Positions 51,591 through 60,344 are shown, counted from the first letter of the stretch. The stretch: 64,000 nt of DNA from Pontitalea aquivivens (GCF_046507575.1 NZ_JBKFEY010000001.1:558001-622000); one strand, 5' to 3'. Numbers and translations are program-made. The notes: a model not told the origin generated them from the sequence alone.

Positions 51591-51717
51591 ACGAGGCGCA
51601 TATAGAGCGATTGTTGCGCCGGGGGCAAGCGGCAAAACCAACTTTTTTCGCCTGCCTGCAAAACACATCAGACTTGCCCCCGGGCAGCGGGCCAGCGGCC
51701 TGACCCGGGGGCGTGAT

Positions 51718-52650
51718 TCAGGGCCGGGCCGGGGGGGCGGCAAGCCGGTCGCGTAACGCCACCAGACGCCGGGCCGCGTCGCCAAGGGCTGCGCGCGCGC
51801 CCGGGGCCTGCAGGGCGGCCGCCGGGCCAAGCGCGCGCAGGCGCGCGGCCAGGGGGCGCCCCAAGGGCAGGGCAGGGGCTGGCAGGGGCTGCGATTCGGG
51901 GACCTCGGGGACCGGCTGTGGTTCGCCGGGGAAGGGCCGCACCACGGCGGGCGCGGGCGCATCCGGTGCGACATCCAGCGCGATCGGGGCCCCGGCATCA
52001 GGTTCGGAATCAGGTTCGGGTTCGGGTGATGGCGGCGGCGTCAGGCCTGCAAACAGCGTATCCTGCGGCCAGCCGTCCGGGGCCCGTCCGGGCGCGTGGT
52101 CTGCGGGCGCGTGGTCCGCGGGCGGTTGTGCCCAGGATGCCGGCAGCACGGGGTCATCGGGATCGGGCTGCAACATCGTGCCCGCCGCAGCCGGATCGGG
52201 GCTGTCACCGGGGACCCAAAGACCGGCGGCCCAAAGACCGGCGGCGCGGGGCGGTTCGGGCCGGTCCTGTTCGGCCGCAGCCGGATCAGGGCTGTCGGGC
52301 ATGGCCGCTTCGGCCCCCATCGCCCGCTGCGGCGCCGTGGCCGGGCTTGTCCGCACCGGATCGGCGGGGGGGGCATCCTCATCCCAGCCAAGACCCGCGA
52401 CATGGCGCACGCCCTGTTCCTTCAGGATTTTCTGCACCCCGCGGATCGTCATCCCCTCATCATGCAGCAGCCGCCGGATGCCGCCCAGCAGCGCCACATC
52501 TGCGGGGCGGTAATACCGCCGCCCGCCTGCGCGCTTGACCGGGCGCACCTGCGGAAAGCGGCTTTCCCAGAAGCGCAGCACATGCGCGGGCGTACCCAGA
52601 AGCTCGGCCACCTCGCTGATCGTGCGGAATGCCCCGGCTGACTTTTCCAT
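51718..52650 (-). CDS. MerR-family transcriptional regulator with long acidic Pro-rich tail
   Basis: A 310-residue protein. Residues 8-80 are a MerR winged helix ('AFRTISEVAELLGTPAHVLR', 'FPQVRPVKRAGGRRYYRPAD', 'RRLLHDEGMTIRGVQKIL'). The remaining two-thirds are low-complexity Pro/Asp/Ala with duplicated 'SPDPAA' and 'ADHAP' units, then a short basic helix at the end. There are no metal-binding Cys. Its place directly after ihfA is common in Rhodobacterales, where its targets are unknown. The ATG is the first possible start after the 39-bp gap. Confidence 0.85.
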   Translation of the reverse strand: MEKSAGAFRTISEVAELLGTPAHVLRFWESRFPQVRPVKRAGGRRYYRPADVALLGGIRRLLHDEGMTIRGVQKILKEQGVRHVAGLGWDEDAPPADPVRTSPATAPQRAMGAEAAMPDSPDPAAAEQDRPEPPRAAGLWAAGLWVPGDSPDPAAAGTMLQPDPDDPVLPASWAQPPADHAPADHAPGRAPDGWPQDTLFAGLTPPPSPEPEPDSEPDAGAPIALDVAPDAPAPAVVRPFPGEPQPVPEVPESQPLPAPALPLGRPLAARLRALGPAAALQAPGARAALGDAARRLVALRDRLAAPPARP

Positions 52651-52689
52651 AAGCCGCCTCCCCTGACAGTCTGATCGCGCGAACGCGTC

Positions 52690-52992
52690 TTAGCGGGCGT
52701 TGCCCTCGGCCACGCGATCCTTCATCAGATGCGAAGGCCGGAACGACAGCACCCGGCGGGGCGAGATCGGCACCTCTTCCCCGGTTTTCGGATTGCGCCC
52801 CATGCGCGAGGATTTGGCGCGCACCGAAAACGTCCCGAAGGACGAAATCTTTACCGTCTCACCGCGCACCAGCGCATCCGAGACATGTTGCAGAACGCTT
52901 TCCACCAGCTGCGCGGATTCGTTGCGCGACAGGCCCACCTCGCGGAATACCGCTTCGCTAAGGTCCATGCGCGTCAGGGTCTTTTCACTCAT
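52690..52992 (-). CDS. ihfA: Integration host factor subunit alpha
   Basis: A 100-residue DNA-bending protein. 'LTRMDLSEAVFREVGLSRNE', 'VKISSFGTFSVRAKSSRMGRN' parts and 'GRNPKTGEEVPISPRRVLSF' (DNA-intercalating beta arm with the conserved Pro) identify IHF rather than HU. It pairs with IhfB, encoded elsewhere. A 110-bp gap to fabH holds an AT-richer stretch that may contain its own promoter. Confidence 0.95.
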   Translation of the reverse strand: MSEKTLTRMDLSEAVFREVGLSRNESAQLVESVLQHVSDALVRGETVKISSFGTFSVRAKSSRMGRNPKTGEEVPISPRRVLSFRPSHLMKDRVAEGNAR

Positions 52993-53102
52993 GCCATCCC
53001 CCGGATTGTTCGCCCCACGATGGGCGCATTGATTTCCCGAGTCAATATCAATGGCTTGGACCGTGGCCTTCAGACGCCCCGGCGCGCGGGCCGCAGGCCG
53101 GC

Positions 53103-54077
53103 TTACCAGCGCAGCACCACCGCGCCCCAGGCCAGACCGCCGCCGATCGCCTCGGTCACGATCAGGTCGCCCGGCTTGATCTGGCCGCGCGCCTTGCCCA
53201 CCGACAGCGCCAGCGGGATCGAGGCGGCCGAGGTGTTGCCATGGTCCTGCACGGTCACGACAACGCGGTCCATCGGTACCTGCATCCGTTCGGCCGTGGC
53301 GGTGATGATGCGCAGATTGGCCTGATGCGGCACGATCCAGTCGACATCGCCGCCCGTCAGCCCCGCCTTGTCCAGCGCGGCATGGGCGGTATCGGCCAGT
53401 TTCTGCACCGCGTGGCGAAACACCTGATTGCCCTGCATCCGCAGATGGCCCGACTGCCCGTTCGAGGATACGCCGCCATCGACATAAAGCAGATCGCGGT
53501 GGCGGCCGTCGGAATGCAGGTCGGTGGACAGGATGCCGTGGTCGGCGGTGGTGCCGGTGCCGGGTGTGGCCTCAAGCACCAGGGCGCCCGCGCCATCGCC
53601 GAACAACACGCAGGTGCCGCGGTCCTTCCAGTCCATGATCCGGCTGAAGGTTTCCGCCCCGATCACCAGAACCCGTTCCGCCTGACCCGACAGGATCAGC
53701 GCATTGGCATTGGTCAGCGCATAGACAAAGCCCGCGCAGACCGCCTGCAGGTCATAGGCAAAGCCGCGCGTCGTGCCCAGGCCCGCCTGCACCATGGTGG
53801 CCACCGACGGGAAGGTCAGGTCGGGGGTCGAGGTCGCCACGATGATCGCATCGATCCGATCGGGGGCCATGCCCGCATCGTCCAGCGCGGCGCGCGCGGC
53901 GCGGATCGCCATCTGCGATGTGGTTTCGCCCTCGGCGGCGAAATGGCGCCGCTCGATCCCCGAACGGGTGCGGATCCATTCATCCGTCGTGTCGACGATC
54001 GCCTCGAATTCGGCGTTCTCGACCACGCGTTCGGGCAGGTAATGCCCGACGCCCCGAACCACGGCGCGGAGTGTCAT
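53103..54077 (-). CDS. fabH: 3-Oxoacyl-[ACP] synthase III
   Basis: A 324-residue thiolase-fold condensing enzyme that starts fatty acid synthesis from acetyl-CoA and malonyl-ACP. The catalytic triad is visible: Cys in 'DLQAVCAGFVYAL', His in 'WIVPHQANLRII' and Asn in 'QDHGNTSAASIPLAL'. 'GVGHYLPERVVENAEFE' opens the protein. It overlaps plsX by 4 bp, the usual plsX-fabH coupling. Confidence 0.96.
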   Translation of the reverse strand: MTLRAVVRGVGHYLPERVVENAEFEAIVDTTDEWIRTRSGIERRHFAAEGETTSQMAIRAARAALDDAGMAPDRIDAIIVATSTPDLTFPSVATMVQAGLGTTRGFAYDLQAVCAGFVYALTNANALILSGQAERVLVIGAETFSRIMDWKDRGTCVLFGDGAGALVLEATPGTGTTADHGILSTDLHSDGRHRDLLYVDGGVSSNGQSGHLRMQGNQVFRHAVQKLADTAHAALDKAGLTGGDVDWIVPHQANLRIITATAERMQVPMDRVVVTVQDHGNTSAASIPLALSVGKARGQIKPGDLIVTEAIGGGLAWGAVVLRW

Positions 54078-55246
54078 CTGGAGGATCCGTTTCTTGTATC
54101 TTGCAGGGCATCCTGACCCGGAACCGCCGCAGAGGCAACCCGGGCCGCAAGCTTGGCGCCAAAGCCTGACTGGGCCAGCTGGACGGCCAGGCCGATGGCG
54201 GCGGCCACGCCGGTGGCATCGGCCGATCCGTGGGATTTGACGACCGTGCCGTTCAGCCCCAGGAAAACGCCGCCATTGACGCGCCGCGGGTCCAGCCGTG
54301 CCTGCAGCCGCCGCAGCGACCCCAGCGCCAGAAGCGCGCCCAGCCGCGACAACAGCGTGCCGCCCAGGGCTTCGCGCAGGAATTCGCTGGCCAGTTTCGC
54401 CGTGCCCTCGCCGGTTTTCAGCGCGACATTGCCGGTGAAGCCATCGGTGACGATCACATCGACCCGGGCCGAGGGCAGGTCGGTGCCTTCCACGAAGCCG
54501 ACATAATCGAAGGCGCCCGCCTCTTGCGCGGCGCCGATCAGGTCATGGGCGGCCTTCAGCTCGGCCCGGCCCTTGTGTTCCTCGGTGCCGACATTCAGCA
54601 GGCCGACGCGCGGGCGGTCGATGCCCAGCCCGTTGCGGGCATAGGACGTGCCCATCAGCGCATAGGTCAGCAGATCGGGCGCCTCGGCCTTCACATCGGC
54701 GCCCACGTCCAGCATCACGTTGAAGCCCGACGGATTGCGCGATGGCCACAGGCAGGCGATGGCGGGGCGGGTCACGCCCGGCAGGCGGCGCAGGCGGATC
54801 ATGGAAATCGCCATCAGCGCCCCGGTATTGCCACAGGATACGGCCACCGTGGCCTCGCCCGCGCGCACCGAATCGATCGCCGACCACATCGAGGTGTCCT
54901 GGCCGTTGCGCATCACCTGGGCGGGCTTGTCGTCCATCGTCACGACGCCGGTGGCATCGCGGATTTCACAGCGCGGGGCAATGCCCTGCGCCGCGATCAG
55001 GCGGGACAGTTCATCCTTGGGGCCATGCACCACAAAGCGCACCGCCGGATGGGCGCGGGCGGCCGCGGCAATGCCGCCGACCACGGCGGCGGGGCCGCGG
55101 TCGCCCCCCATCGCATCAATGGAAATGACCACGGGACCAGCGGCGGGGCCGGCAGCACCCGGCGAAATGACATCGGCGCCGGTCTGTGCCGGCGCCTGAG
55201 CCTGCAATGGGGTCTGTTGGTGCTCGTGGTCCTGCGAGGATCGCAT
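54074..55246 (-). CDS. plsX: Phosphate acyltransferase PlsX
   Basis: A 390-residue enzyme turning acyl-ACP into acyl-phosphate for phospholipid synthesis. The core starts at about residue 40 with 'ISIDAMGGDRGPAAVVGGIA'; 'VSCGNTGALMAISMIRLRRL' and 'NVGTEEHKGRAELKAAHDL' are family motifs. The N-terminal 38 residues are Gln/Ala/Pro-rich and unusual; a later start is possible but no in-frame ATG with a better site was seen before the core. It lies 26 bp after rpmF. Confidence 0.94.
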   Translation of the reverse strand: MRSSQDHEHQQTPLQAQAPAQTGADVISPGAAGPAAGPVVISIDAMGGDRGPAAVVGGIAAAARAHPAVRFVVHGPKDELSRLIAAQGIAPRCEIRDATGVVTMDDKPAQVMRNGQDTSMWSAIDSVRAGEATVAVSCGNTGALMAISMIRLRRLPGVTRPAIACLWPSRNPSGFNVMLDVGADVKAEAPDLLTYALMGTSYARNGLGIDRPRVGLLNVGTEEHKGRAELKAAHDLIGAAQEAGAFDYVGFVEGTDLPSARVDVIVTDGFTGNVALKTGEGTAKLASEFLREALGGTLLSRLGALLALGSLRRLQARLDPRRVNGGVFLGLNGTVVKSHGSADATGVAAAIGLAVQLAQSGFGAKLAARVASAAVPGQDALQDTRNGSSR

Positions 55247-55272
55247 GACGTTGGCGCCGGGATGCGACGGGC

Positions 55273-55479
55273 TTACGCCGCGTCGTCGTCCAGATCGACC
55301 TCGGCGGCCTGTGCCACCACTTCGCGATCGTCATAATGACCGCAGGCGCCGCAAACGTGGTGCGGGCGCTTCAGCTCGCCGCAGTTGGGGCATTCCGCCG
55401 GGTTCGCGGCGACAAGGGCGTCATGCGCACGGCGCATGTTGCGGCGGGAACGCGTGACTCGGTTCTGAGGGACAGCCAT
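55273..55479 (-). CDS. rpmF: 50S ribosomal protein L32
   Basis: A 68-residue ribosomal protein. 'MAVPQNRVTRSRRNMRRAHD' is the standard L32 start; the zinc-finger Cys pairs CPNC and CGAC are intact, so this is the zinc-binding (C+) form. The tail is acidic. GAGG precedes the ATG. Between yceD and plsX, as in most proteobacteria. Confidence 0.96.
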   Translation of the reverse strand: MAVPQNRVTRSRRNMRRAHDALVAANPAECPNCGELKRPHHVCGACGHYDDREVVAQAAEVDLDDDAA

Positions 55480-55608
55480 GTCTCAACCTCGGGTGTTCGG
55501 GGGCATTACAGCCCTGATTTTCCTGGAGTATCGTCACTGGCGCCAGCTGGCGGACCGGGTGCGAACCCAAACTTCGAATGAGGCCGGGAACATACTGTGT
55601 TTCTGCCC

Positions 55609-55639
55609 GGGCGCAAGTCCTTTCTTCGGGCTTGCGTCC
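55609..55639 (-). other. Intercistronic hairpin between yceD and rpmF
   Basis: A 12-bp stem with two G-U type pairs (GGACGCAAGCCC/GGACTTGCGCCC as read on the minus strand) and a 7-base loop begins 5 bp after the yceD stop. No T-run follows, so it is not a clear terminator; it might mark processing or attenuation between the two genes. The rest of the 164-bp gap shows nothing. Confidence 0.45.
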
Positions 55640-55643
55640 GCGC

Positions 55644-56213
55644 TCAGTCTGCGCCGTCCTCGGGGGCCTTCTGGCCTGTTTTCAACAGATCCGCAAGCCC
55701 CGCGAAGGGGCGGGTGGATTCGGGCGTCAGCGGGGCCGCGCCGGGGGCGGTGGCGCTGATCTCGCCCAGTTCGGCGCCCGGCGCGCGCGGATAAAGCGGC
55801 AATGCCAGTTCCAGCGCCTCAAGCGCCACCGCGGCCAGGTCGATCACCGCGGGCAGGGTCTCGGCGGTGTCATCCTCGGGCATCTCGATCTCATCGCCGG
55901 CGGGTTCGGGCATGTCGGCCAGATAGCGGCGCAGGACAGAATCGTGCAGATCGGTGGTCACGGGGGCCAGCGTCACCACGCAGGGCTGCACGACGCGGGC
56001 GGTCATCTCGGCTTCAAGATCCCAGTCGGTGCGCCCGCGCGGCACCAGCTGCCCCTTGAATCGCAGCGTTTCAAGCGCGGTGATCCCGGCCCAGCCGGCA
56101 ATCGCGGCGCGCGTGGCCGCATCGGGGGTCAGGTCAAAGCGGGTGGGCTTGCGGCCGGCCAGGTCGGCCACGCGGCGGGGCTGCGACCAGGGCAGGGCGG
56201 GGGTGTCGGTCAT
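55644..56213 (-). CDS. yceD: YceD/DUF177 family protein
   Basis: A 189-residue protein of the DUF177 (YceD) family. 'LETLRFKGQLVPRGRTDWDL' and 'TARVVQPCVVTLAPVTTDLHD' are the conserved core; the C-terminal half is acidic. DUF177 proteins are linked to 23S rRNA accumulation in E. coli and plants; the adjacent rpmF supports a ribosome role. The ATG follows GAAGGAA; the long open frame upstream is a shadow of bamE. First gene of the minus-strand unit yceD-rpmF-plsX-fabH-ihfA-merR. Confidence 0.88.
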   Translation of the reverse strand: MTDTPALPWSQPRRVADLAGRKPTRFDLTPDAATRAAIAGWAGITALETLRFKGQLVPRGRTDWDLEAEMTARVVQPCVVTLAPVTTDLHDSVLRRYLADMPEPAGDEIEMPEDDTAETLPAVIDLAAVALEALELALPLYPRAPGAELGEISATAPGAAPLTPESTRPFAGLADLLKTGQKAPEDGAD

Positions 56214-56393
56214 GGGGCGGTTCCTTCGGTCTGGCGCGGTGGTCAAGGGTCGTATGGCGGGCTGGCGCGGCGCCTGCGCCCGCCCGATGATCCGGGGCCG
56301 GCCATCAGGTTCCATCAGTTCCCTTGAGGGCCGGGCGTGAGTGTTGTAAGCGGGATAAAAGGCTGCGGTCGGCAAGGCAAGAGGGGGGTGCAG

Positions 56394-56855
56394 GTGAGGA
56401 TCGGTTCCGTGACACGGCGCGGTGCGATGGCGATCGCGCTGGGGGCAGGTCTGATGGTGGCCGGCTGTTCGCCCGTCTTCCGCAATCACGGCTATATCCC
56501 GACCGATGAGGATCTGGCGCAGATACGGATCGGCGCCAGCACGCGCGACGATGTCGCCGCCAGCGTTGGCCGCCCGTCGTCGGCTGGGCTGCTGGAGGGG
56601 TCGGGCTGGTATTACGTCGGCAGCCGCTGGAAGCTGGCAGGCGCGCGCGAGCCGCAGGAAATCGACCGTCAGGTCGTCGCGGTCAGCTTTGATGCGGGTG
56701 GCCGCGTCGCCAATGTGGAACGCTTCGGGCTGGAACAGGGGCAGGTCGTGGCGCTGTCGCGGCGCGTGACGGAAAGCAACATTCGCGGCATCGGCATCGT
56801 GCGCCAGTTGCTGGGCAACCTGGGCCGGGTGTCCGCCGATCAGCTGGTGGATTGA
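56394..56855 (+). CDS. bamE: Outer membrane protein assembly factor BamE
   Basis: A 153-residue lipoprotein with lipobox VAGC after a hydrophobic stretch ('MAIALGAGLMVAGC'). 'IRIGASTRDDVAASVGRPSS' and 'GWYYVGSRWKLAG' match the BamE (SmpA/OmlA) fold. It would join BamA-D for outer-membrane protein insertion. GTG start chosen because GAGGGGGG lies upstream; an internal ATG (MAIAL) is an alternative. The 180-bp divergent gap to yceD should hold promoters for both. Confidence 0.88.
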   Translation: MRIGSVTRRGAMAIALGAGLMVAGCSPVFRNHGYIPTDEDLAQIRIGASTRDDVAASVGRPSSAGLLEGSGWYYVGSRWKLAGAREPQEIDRQVVAVSFDAGGRVANVERFGLEQGQVVALSRRVTESNIRGIGIVRQLLGNLGRVSADQLVD

Positions 56856-56898
56856 CGGGCGGGGGCGTGATGCGGGGCGCGACGATGCGGGGCAGGGG

Positions 56899-57708
56899 AT
56901 GATGCCGCCGCCGGTCGCGGCGCCGGACACGCCGCAGGGCACACCGCAAGATGTGGCGCTGATCCGCGGGCGTTATCGCGCCCGTCTGGCGCAAGGTGAC
57001 GCCGATGTTCAGGCCGCACAGGCGCTGCGCTGGCGCGCTTTCCGGGGCGGTGCGGCGGCAGGGGGCGCGGGCAGCGCGGGCCGCGATGCCGATGGATTTG
57101 ACGCGCGCTGCCGCCATCTTCTGGTCGAGGATCTGGCCACCGGCGCGCTGGCGGGGTGCCTGCGGCTGATGATCCTGCCCGATGGCGGCGCGATCGGGCA
57201 AAGCTATTCCGCACAGTTCTATGATCTGTCCGCGCTGTCGGCGGGGCGCGCGCCGATGGTCGAGATCGGGCGATTCTGCATGCGTCCCGGGCTGCAGGAT
57301 GCCGATGTGCTGCGCCTGGCGCTGGCGGCGGTGACGCGCGCGGTTGACGCCTGCGGCGCGGCGCTGCTGTTTGGCTGTTCATCCTTCCCCGGCACCGACT
57401 GGCAGGCCCATGCCGCGGCCTTTGCGCTGTTGCGTGCGCGCCATCTGGCCCGGCCCGAACGCGCCCCCCGCATCAAGGCGCCCGAGGTGATCCGGTTCGC
57501 CGACCATCCGCTGCCCGCCGAACCGCCGCGCGCCGCCCTGGCCGGGCTGCCACCGCTGTTGCGCAGCTATCTGGCGATGGGGGGCTGGGTGTCCGACCAC
57601 GCGGTGATCGACCGCGACCTGAACACCCTGCATGTCTTTACCGGGGTTGATCTTGCCGCGATCCCGCCCGCGCGGGCCCGCCTGCTGCGCAGCATGGCCG
57701 CGGATTGA
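56899..57708 (+). CDS. olsB: Ornithine-acyl[ACP] N-acyltransferase (OlsB-like)
   Basis: A 269-residue GNAT-type acyltransferase of the OlsB/hemolysin-like family. 'QALRWRAFRGG', 'CRHLLVEDLATGALAGCLRL', 'MVEIGRFCMRPGLQDADVLR' and 'FGCSSFPGTDW' match enzymes that make lyso-ornithine lipid from ornithine and 3-hydroxyacyl-ACP. The partner OlsA is often the next gene; here an ABC-F gene follows instead. Start codon ATG at 56899 or the adjacent one at 56902. Follows bamE by 43 bp. Confidence 0.8.
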   Translation: MMPPPVAAPDTPQGTPQDVALIRGRYRARLAQGDADVQAAQALRWRAFRGGAAAGGAGSAGRDADGFDARCRHLLVEDLATGALAGCLRLMILPDGGAIGQSYSAQFYDLSALSAGRAPMVEIGRFCMRPGLQDADVLRLALAAVTRAVDACGAALLFGCSSFPGTDWQAHAAAFALLRARHLARPERAPRIKAPEVIRFADHPLPAEPPRAALAGLPPLLRSYLAMGGWVSDHAVIDRDLNTLHVFTGVDLAAIPPARARLLRSMAAD

Positions 57709-57730
57709 ACGCGCACCGTTGCGCCACCCG

Positions 57731-57759
57731 TTGACCTTTCGTCCGCGCCCCGCTAGCCC
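57731..57759 (+). promoter_or_regulatory. Candidate promoter directly upstream of the ABC-F gene (leaderless?)
   Basis: TTGACC, a 17-bp spacer and TAGCCC end 6 bp before the ATG at 57766. Transcription would then begin at or next to the start codon, and no Shine-Dalgarno is seen, so a leaderless mRNA is possible. The -10 element is weak. Confidence 0.35.
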
Positions 57760-57765
57760 CTGCGC

Positions 57766-59592
57766 ATGGCACGCGCACCGCTTTTGCAACTTTCCGACAT
57801 CTCGCTGACCTTCGGCGGCAATCCCGTTTTCGAGGGGCTGGATCTGGTGGTCCAGCCCGGCGACCGGGTGGCGCTGGTGGGGCGCAACGGGTCGGGCAAA
57901 TCCACGCTGATGAAGGTCATGGCTGGTCTGGTCGAACCCGACCAGGGCGCGCGCATCGTGCCGCCGGGCGTGCGCGTGGGCTATATGGAACAGGAACCCG
58001 ACCTGTCGGGCTTTGCCACGCTGGGCGATTTTGCCGCCTCGGCGCTGGACCCCGCCGAATCCTACCGCGTCGAAATGGTGGCCGAGGGGTTGAAGTTCCG
58101 CCCCGATACGCCGGTGGCCACCGCCTCGGGCGGGGAACGGCGGCGCGCGGCGCTGGCCAAGCTGCTGGCCGAGGCGCCGGAACTGATGTTGCTGGACGAA
58201 CCCACCAACCATCTGGACATCGAGGCGATCGGCTGGCTTGAGGAACAGCTGCGCGACACCCGCGCGGCCTTTGTGCTGATCAGCCACGACCGCGCCTTTC
58301 TGCGCGCGCTGACGCGGGCCACGCTGTGGATCGACCGGGGCCAGGTCAAGCGCAACGAAAAGGGCTTTGAGGGCTTTGAGGACTGGCGCGAACAGGTCTG
58401 GACCGAAGAGGATGAGGCCCGCCACAAGCTGGACCGCAAGATCAGGGCCGAGGCGAAATGGGCGGTCGAGGGGATTTCCGCCCGGCGCAAGCGCAATCAG
58501 GGCCGGCTGCGCGCGCTGCAGGCGATGCGCGCCGAACGCGCGGCCCAGATCCGCCGGCAGGGCACCGCGGCGATGGAACTGGATGCGGGCCCGCAATCGG
58601 GCAAGCGCGTGATCGAGGCGCGGGGGCTGGCCAAGGCTTTCGACGGCAAGGCCATCGTGAAGAATTTCGATCTGCGCGTGCTGCGCGGTGACCGGGTGGC
58701 CTTTGTCGGCCCCAACGGCGTCGGCAAGACCACGCTTCTGAAGATGCTGACCGGCGAGATCGCGCCCGATGCGGGCACGGTCACGCCGGGCACCAATCTG
58801 GAGATGGCGGTTTTCGATCAGGCCCGCGCGACGCTGGATCCGTCGATGACGCTGTGGGACGGAATGGTGAACGACCCCGACATGCGCGTCTCGGGCCGGT
58901 CCGATCAGGTCATGGTGCGCGGCACGCCAAAGCATGTCGTGGCCTATCTGAAGGATTTCCTGTTTGACGAGGCGCAGGCGCGCGCGCCGATCGCGTCGCT
59001 GTCGGGGGGCGAACGGGCGCGGCTGTTGCTGGCGCGGATCATGGCCAGGCCCTCGAATCTGCTGGTGCTGGACGAACCCACCAACGATCTGGATGTGGAA
59101 ACGCTGGATCTGTTGCAGGATATTCTGGGCGAATATGACGGCACGGTGCTGCTGGTCAGTCACGACCGCGACTTTATCGACCGGGTGGCCACTACCACCA
59201 TCGCGATGGAAGGCGACGGGCGCGCCACGGTCTATGCCGGCGGCTGGTCGGATTATCGGGCGCAAAGGGCGCTGGGCACGGGTGCGGTGAAAGCGGGGGC
59301 CGTTCCCGCGAAAAAACCCGAGGCACCCAGGCCCGAGGCACCCAGGCCCGAGACGGCCCGAAAACCGGGGCTCAGCTTTACCGAACGCCACCGGCTTGAC
59401 GCGCTGCCCGGCGTGATCGACCGACTTGAGGCCGAGATCGCCAAGCTGTCCGTACTGTTGTCGGACCCCGACCTTTTCGCGCGTGAGCCGGTGAAATTCC
59501 GCAAGGCCACCGAGGCGCTGGACGAACGCCAGACCGCCCTGGCCGCCGCCGAAGAGGAATGGCTGACGCTGGCCGGGAAGGCCGAAGGCTAG
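57766..59592 (+). CDS. ABC-F family ATPase (Uup-like)
   Basis: A 608-residue soluble protein with two ABC domains. Walker A motifs are 'GRNGSGKST' (first) and 'GPNGVGKTT' (second); signature motifs 'SGGERRRAALAKLLAE' and 'LSGGERARLLLARIM'; Walker B 'LMLLDEPTNHLD' and 'LLVLDEPTNDLD'. Between them is the linker 'RRKRNQGRLRALQAMRAERA', and the C-terminal 80 residues form a coiled coil as in Uup. ABC-F proteins act on the ribosome or, for Uup, on branched DNA intermediates. Not a transporter: no membrane domain. Confidence 0.9.
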   Translation: MARAPLLQLSDISLTFGGNPVFEGLDLVVQPGDRVALVGRNGSGKSTLMKVMAGLVEPDQGARIVPPGVRVGYMEQEPDLSGFATLGDFAASALDPAESYRVEMVAEGLKFRPDTPVATASGGERRRAALAKLLAEAPELMLLDEPTNHLDIEAIGWLEEQLRDTRAAFVLISHDRAFLRALTRATLWIDRGQVKRNEKGFEGFEDWREQVWTEEDEARHKLDRKIRAEAKWAVEGISARRKRNQGRLRALQAMRAERAAQIRRQGTAAMELDAGPQSGKRVIEARGLAKAFDGKAIVKNFDLRVLRGDRVAFVGPNGVGKTTLLKMLTGEIAPDAGTVTPGTNLEMAVFDQARATLDPSMTLWDGMVNDPDMRVSGRSDQVMVRGTPKHVVAYLKDFLFDEAQARAPIASLSGGERARLLLARIMARPSNLLVLDEPTNDLDVETLDLLQDILGEYDGTVLLVSHDRDFIDRVATTTIAMEGDGRATVYAGGWSDYRAQRALGTGAVKAGAVPAKKPEAPRPEAPRPETARKPGLSFTERHRLDALPGVIDRLEAEIAKLSVLLSDPDLFAREPVKFRKATEALDERQTALAAAEEEWLTLAGKAEG

Positions 59593-59632
59593 CGCGGATC
59601 TTGTGGCGGGCAGCCTTGTGGCAGGCGGCGGA

Positions 59633-59695
59633 CCGGGGGTTTTCCACCCCCGGACCCCCGGAGGATATTTGCGCAAAGCCGAAGGGCGCGCGCCC
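59633..59695. repeat. Dispersed intergenic palindromic element, copy B (single arm)
   Basis: The hairpin CCGGGGGT-TTTCC-ACCCCCGG is followed by CCGGAGGATATTT and CAAAGCCGAAGG, the half-unit seen twice in copies A and C. It lies 40 bp after the ABC-F stop, in a 296-bp gap that also carries the rplU promoter. Confidence 0.7.
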
Positions 59696-59717
59696 TGGCC
59701 CGGGGTGCATATTGCGC

Positions 59718-59746
59718 TTGACATGGCCCCCCCGATCCCGGATACA
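59718..59746 (+). promoter_or_regulatory. Probable strong promoter of rplU-rpmA
   Basis: A perfect -35 TTGACA, a 17-bp spacer and GATACA. This is the best sigma-70-like promoter in the window, and lies about 140 bp before rplU, leaving a leader in which L21 autoregulation could operate. Leader structure was not worked out. Confidence 0.65.
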
Positions 59747-59888
59747 CCGCGAACCCCGGGGGGAAGTCTGTCTTTCCCCCGGGTCATCATTTGAAATCTC
59801 GTCCCGCAAGGGGCGCGCTGTCCGAGGCGGGGCAACCCCACGAAACCGCAAGGTGCCACAGGGCGCGGCCAACACGAAGGAAAGACCC

Positions 59889-60338
59889 ATGTTCGCGGTC
59901 CTCAAGACGGGCGGCAAGCAATACAAGGTTCAGGCGGGCGATGTGCTGCGCGTGGAACTGCTTGCTGCCAATGCTGGCGACAAAGTCCAGTTCAACGAGA
60001 TTCTGATGCTCGGCGGTGACACGCTGACCGTCGGCGCGCCCTTTGTGGCCGGTGCGGCGGTTCAGGCCGAAGTCATCGACACGATCAAGGCCGACAAGGT
60101 CATCACCTATCACAAGCGCCGCCGGAAGCATTCCTCGCAGCGTACCCGTGGCCATCGCCAGCAGCTGACCCTGCTGCGCGTGACCGAGGTTCTGGCCTCG
60201 GGCGCCGACGCATCGGGCGTGAAGGAAGCCATCGGCACCGCCTCGGCCCGCCGCAGCGCCCATGGCGCCGCCGCCCCCGCCGAAGCCCCCGCGAAACCGA
60301 AGCGCGCTTCGAAAAAAGCCGCTGAAGCTCAGGAGTAA
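59889..60338 (+). CDS. rplU: 50S ribosomal protein L21
   Basis: A 149-residue protein: 'MFAVLKTGGKQYKVQAGDVL' is the L21 start and 'KRRRKHSSQRTRGHRQQLTLL' (as KHSSQRTRGHRQ) the rRNA-binding loop. The last 45 residues are an Ala/Lys/Pro-rich tail beyond the E. coli length of 103. AAGGAAAGACCC precedes the ATG; the longer open frame upstream is non-coding leader. rpmA follows after 6 bp. Confidence 0.96.
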   Translation: MFAVLKTGGKQYKVQAGDVLRVELLAANAGDKVQFNEILMLGGDTLTVGAPFVAGAAVQAEVIDTIKADKVITYHKRRRKHSSQRTRGHRQQLTLLRVTEVLASGADASGVKEAIGTASARRSAHGAAAPAEAPAKPKRASKKAAEAQE

Positions 60339-60344
60339 TCCCCC

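Noticed and set aside
52993..53102. CATTGAT...ATCAATG inverted repeat upstream of ihfA as a regulator site
   Set aside because: Seven-base arms are 13 bp apart and no known regulator fits; too weak to call, although an AT-richer promoter region is plausible.
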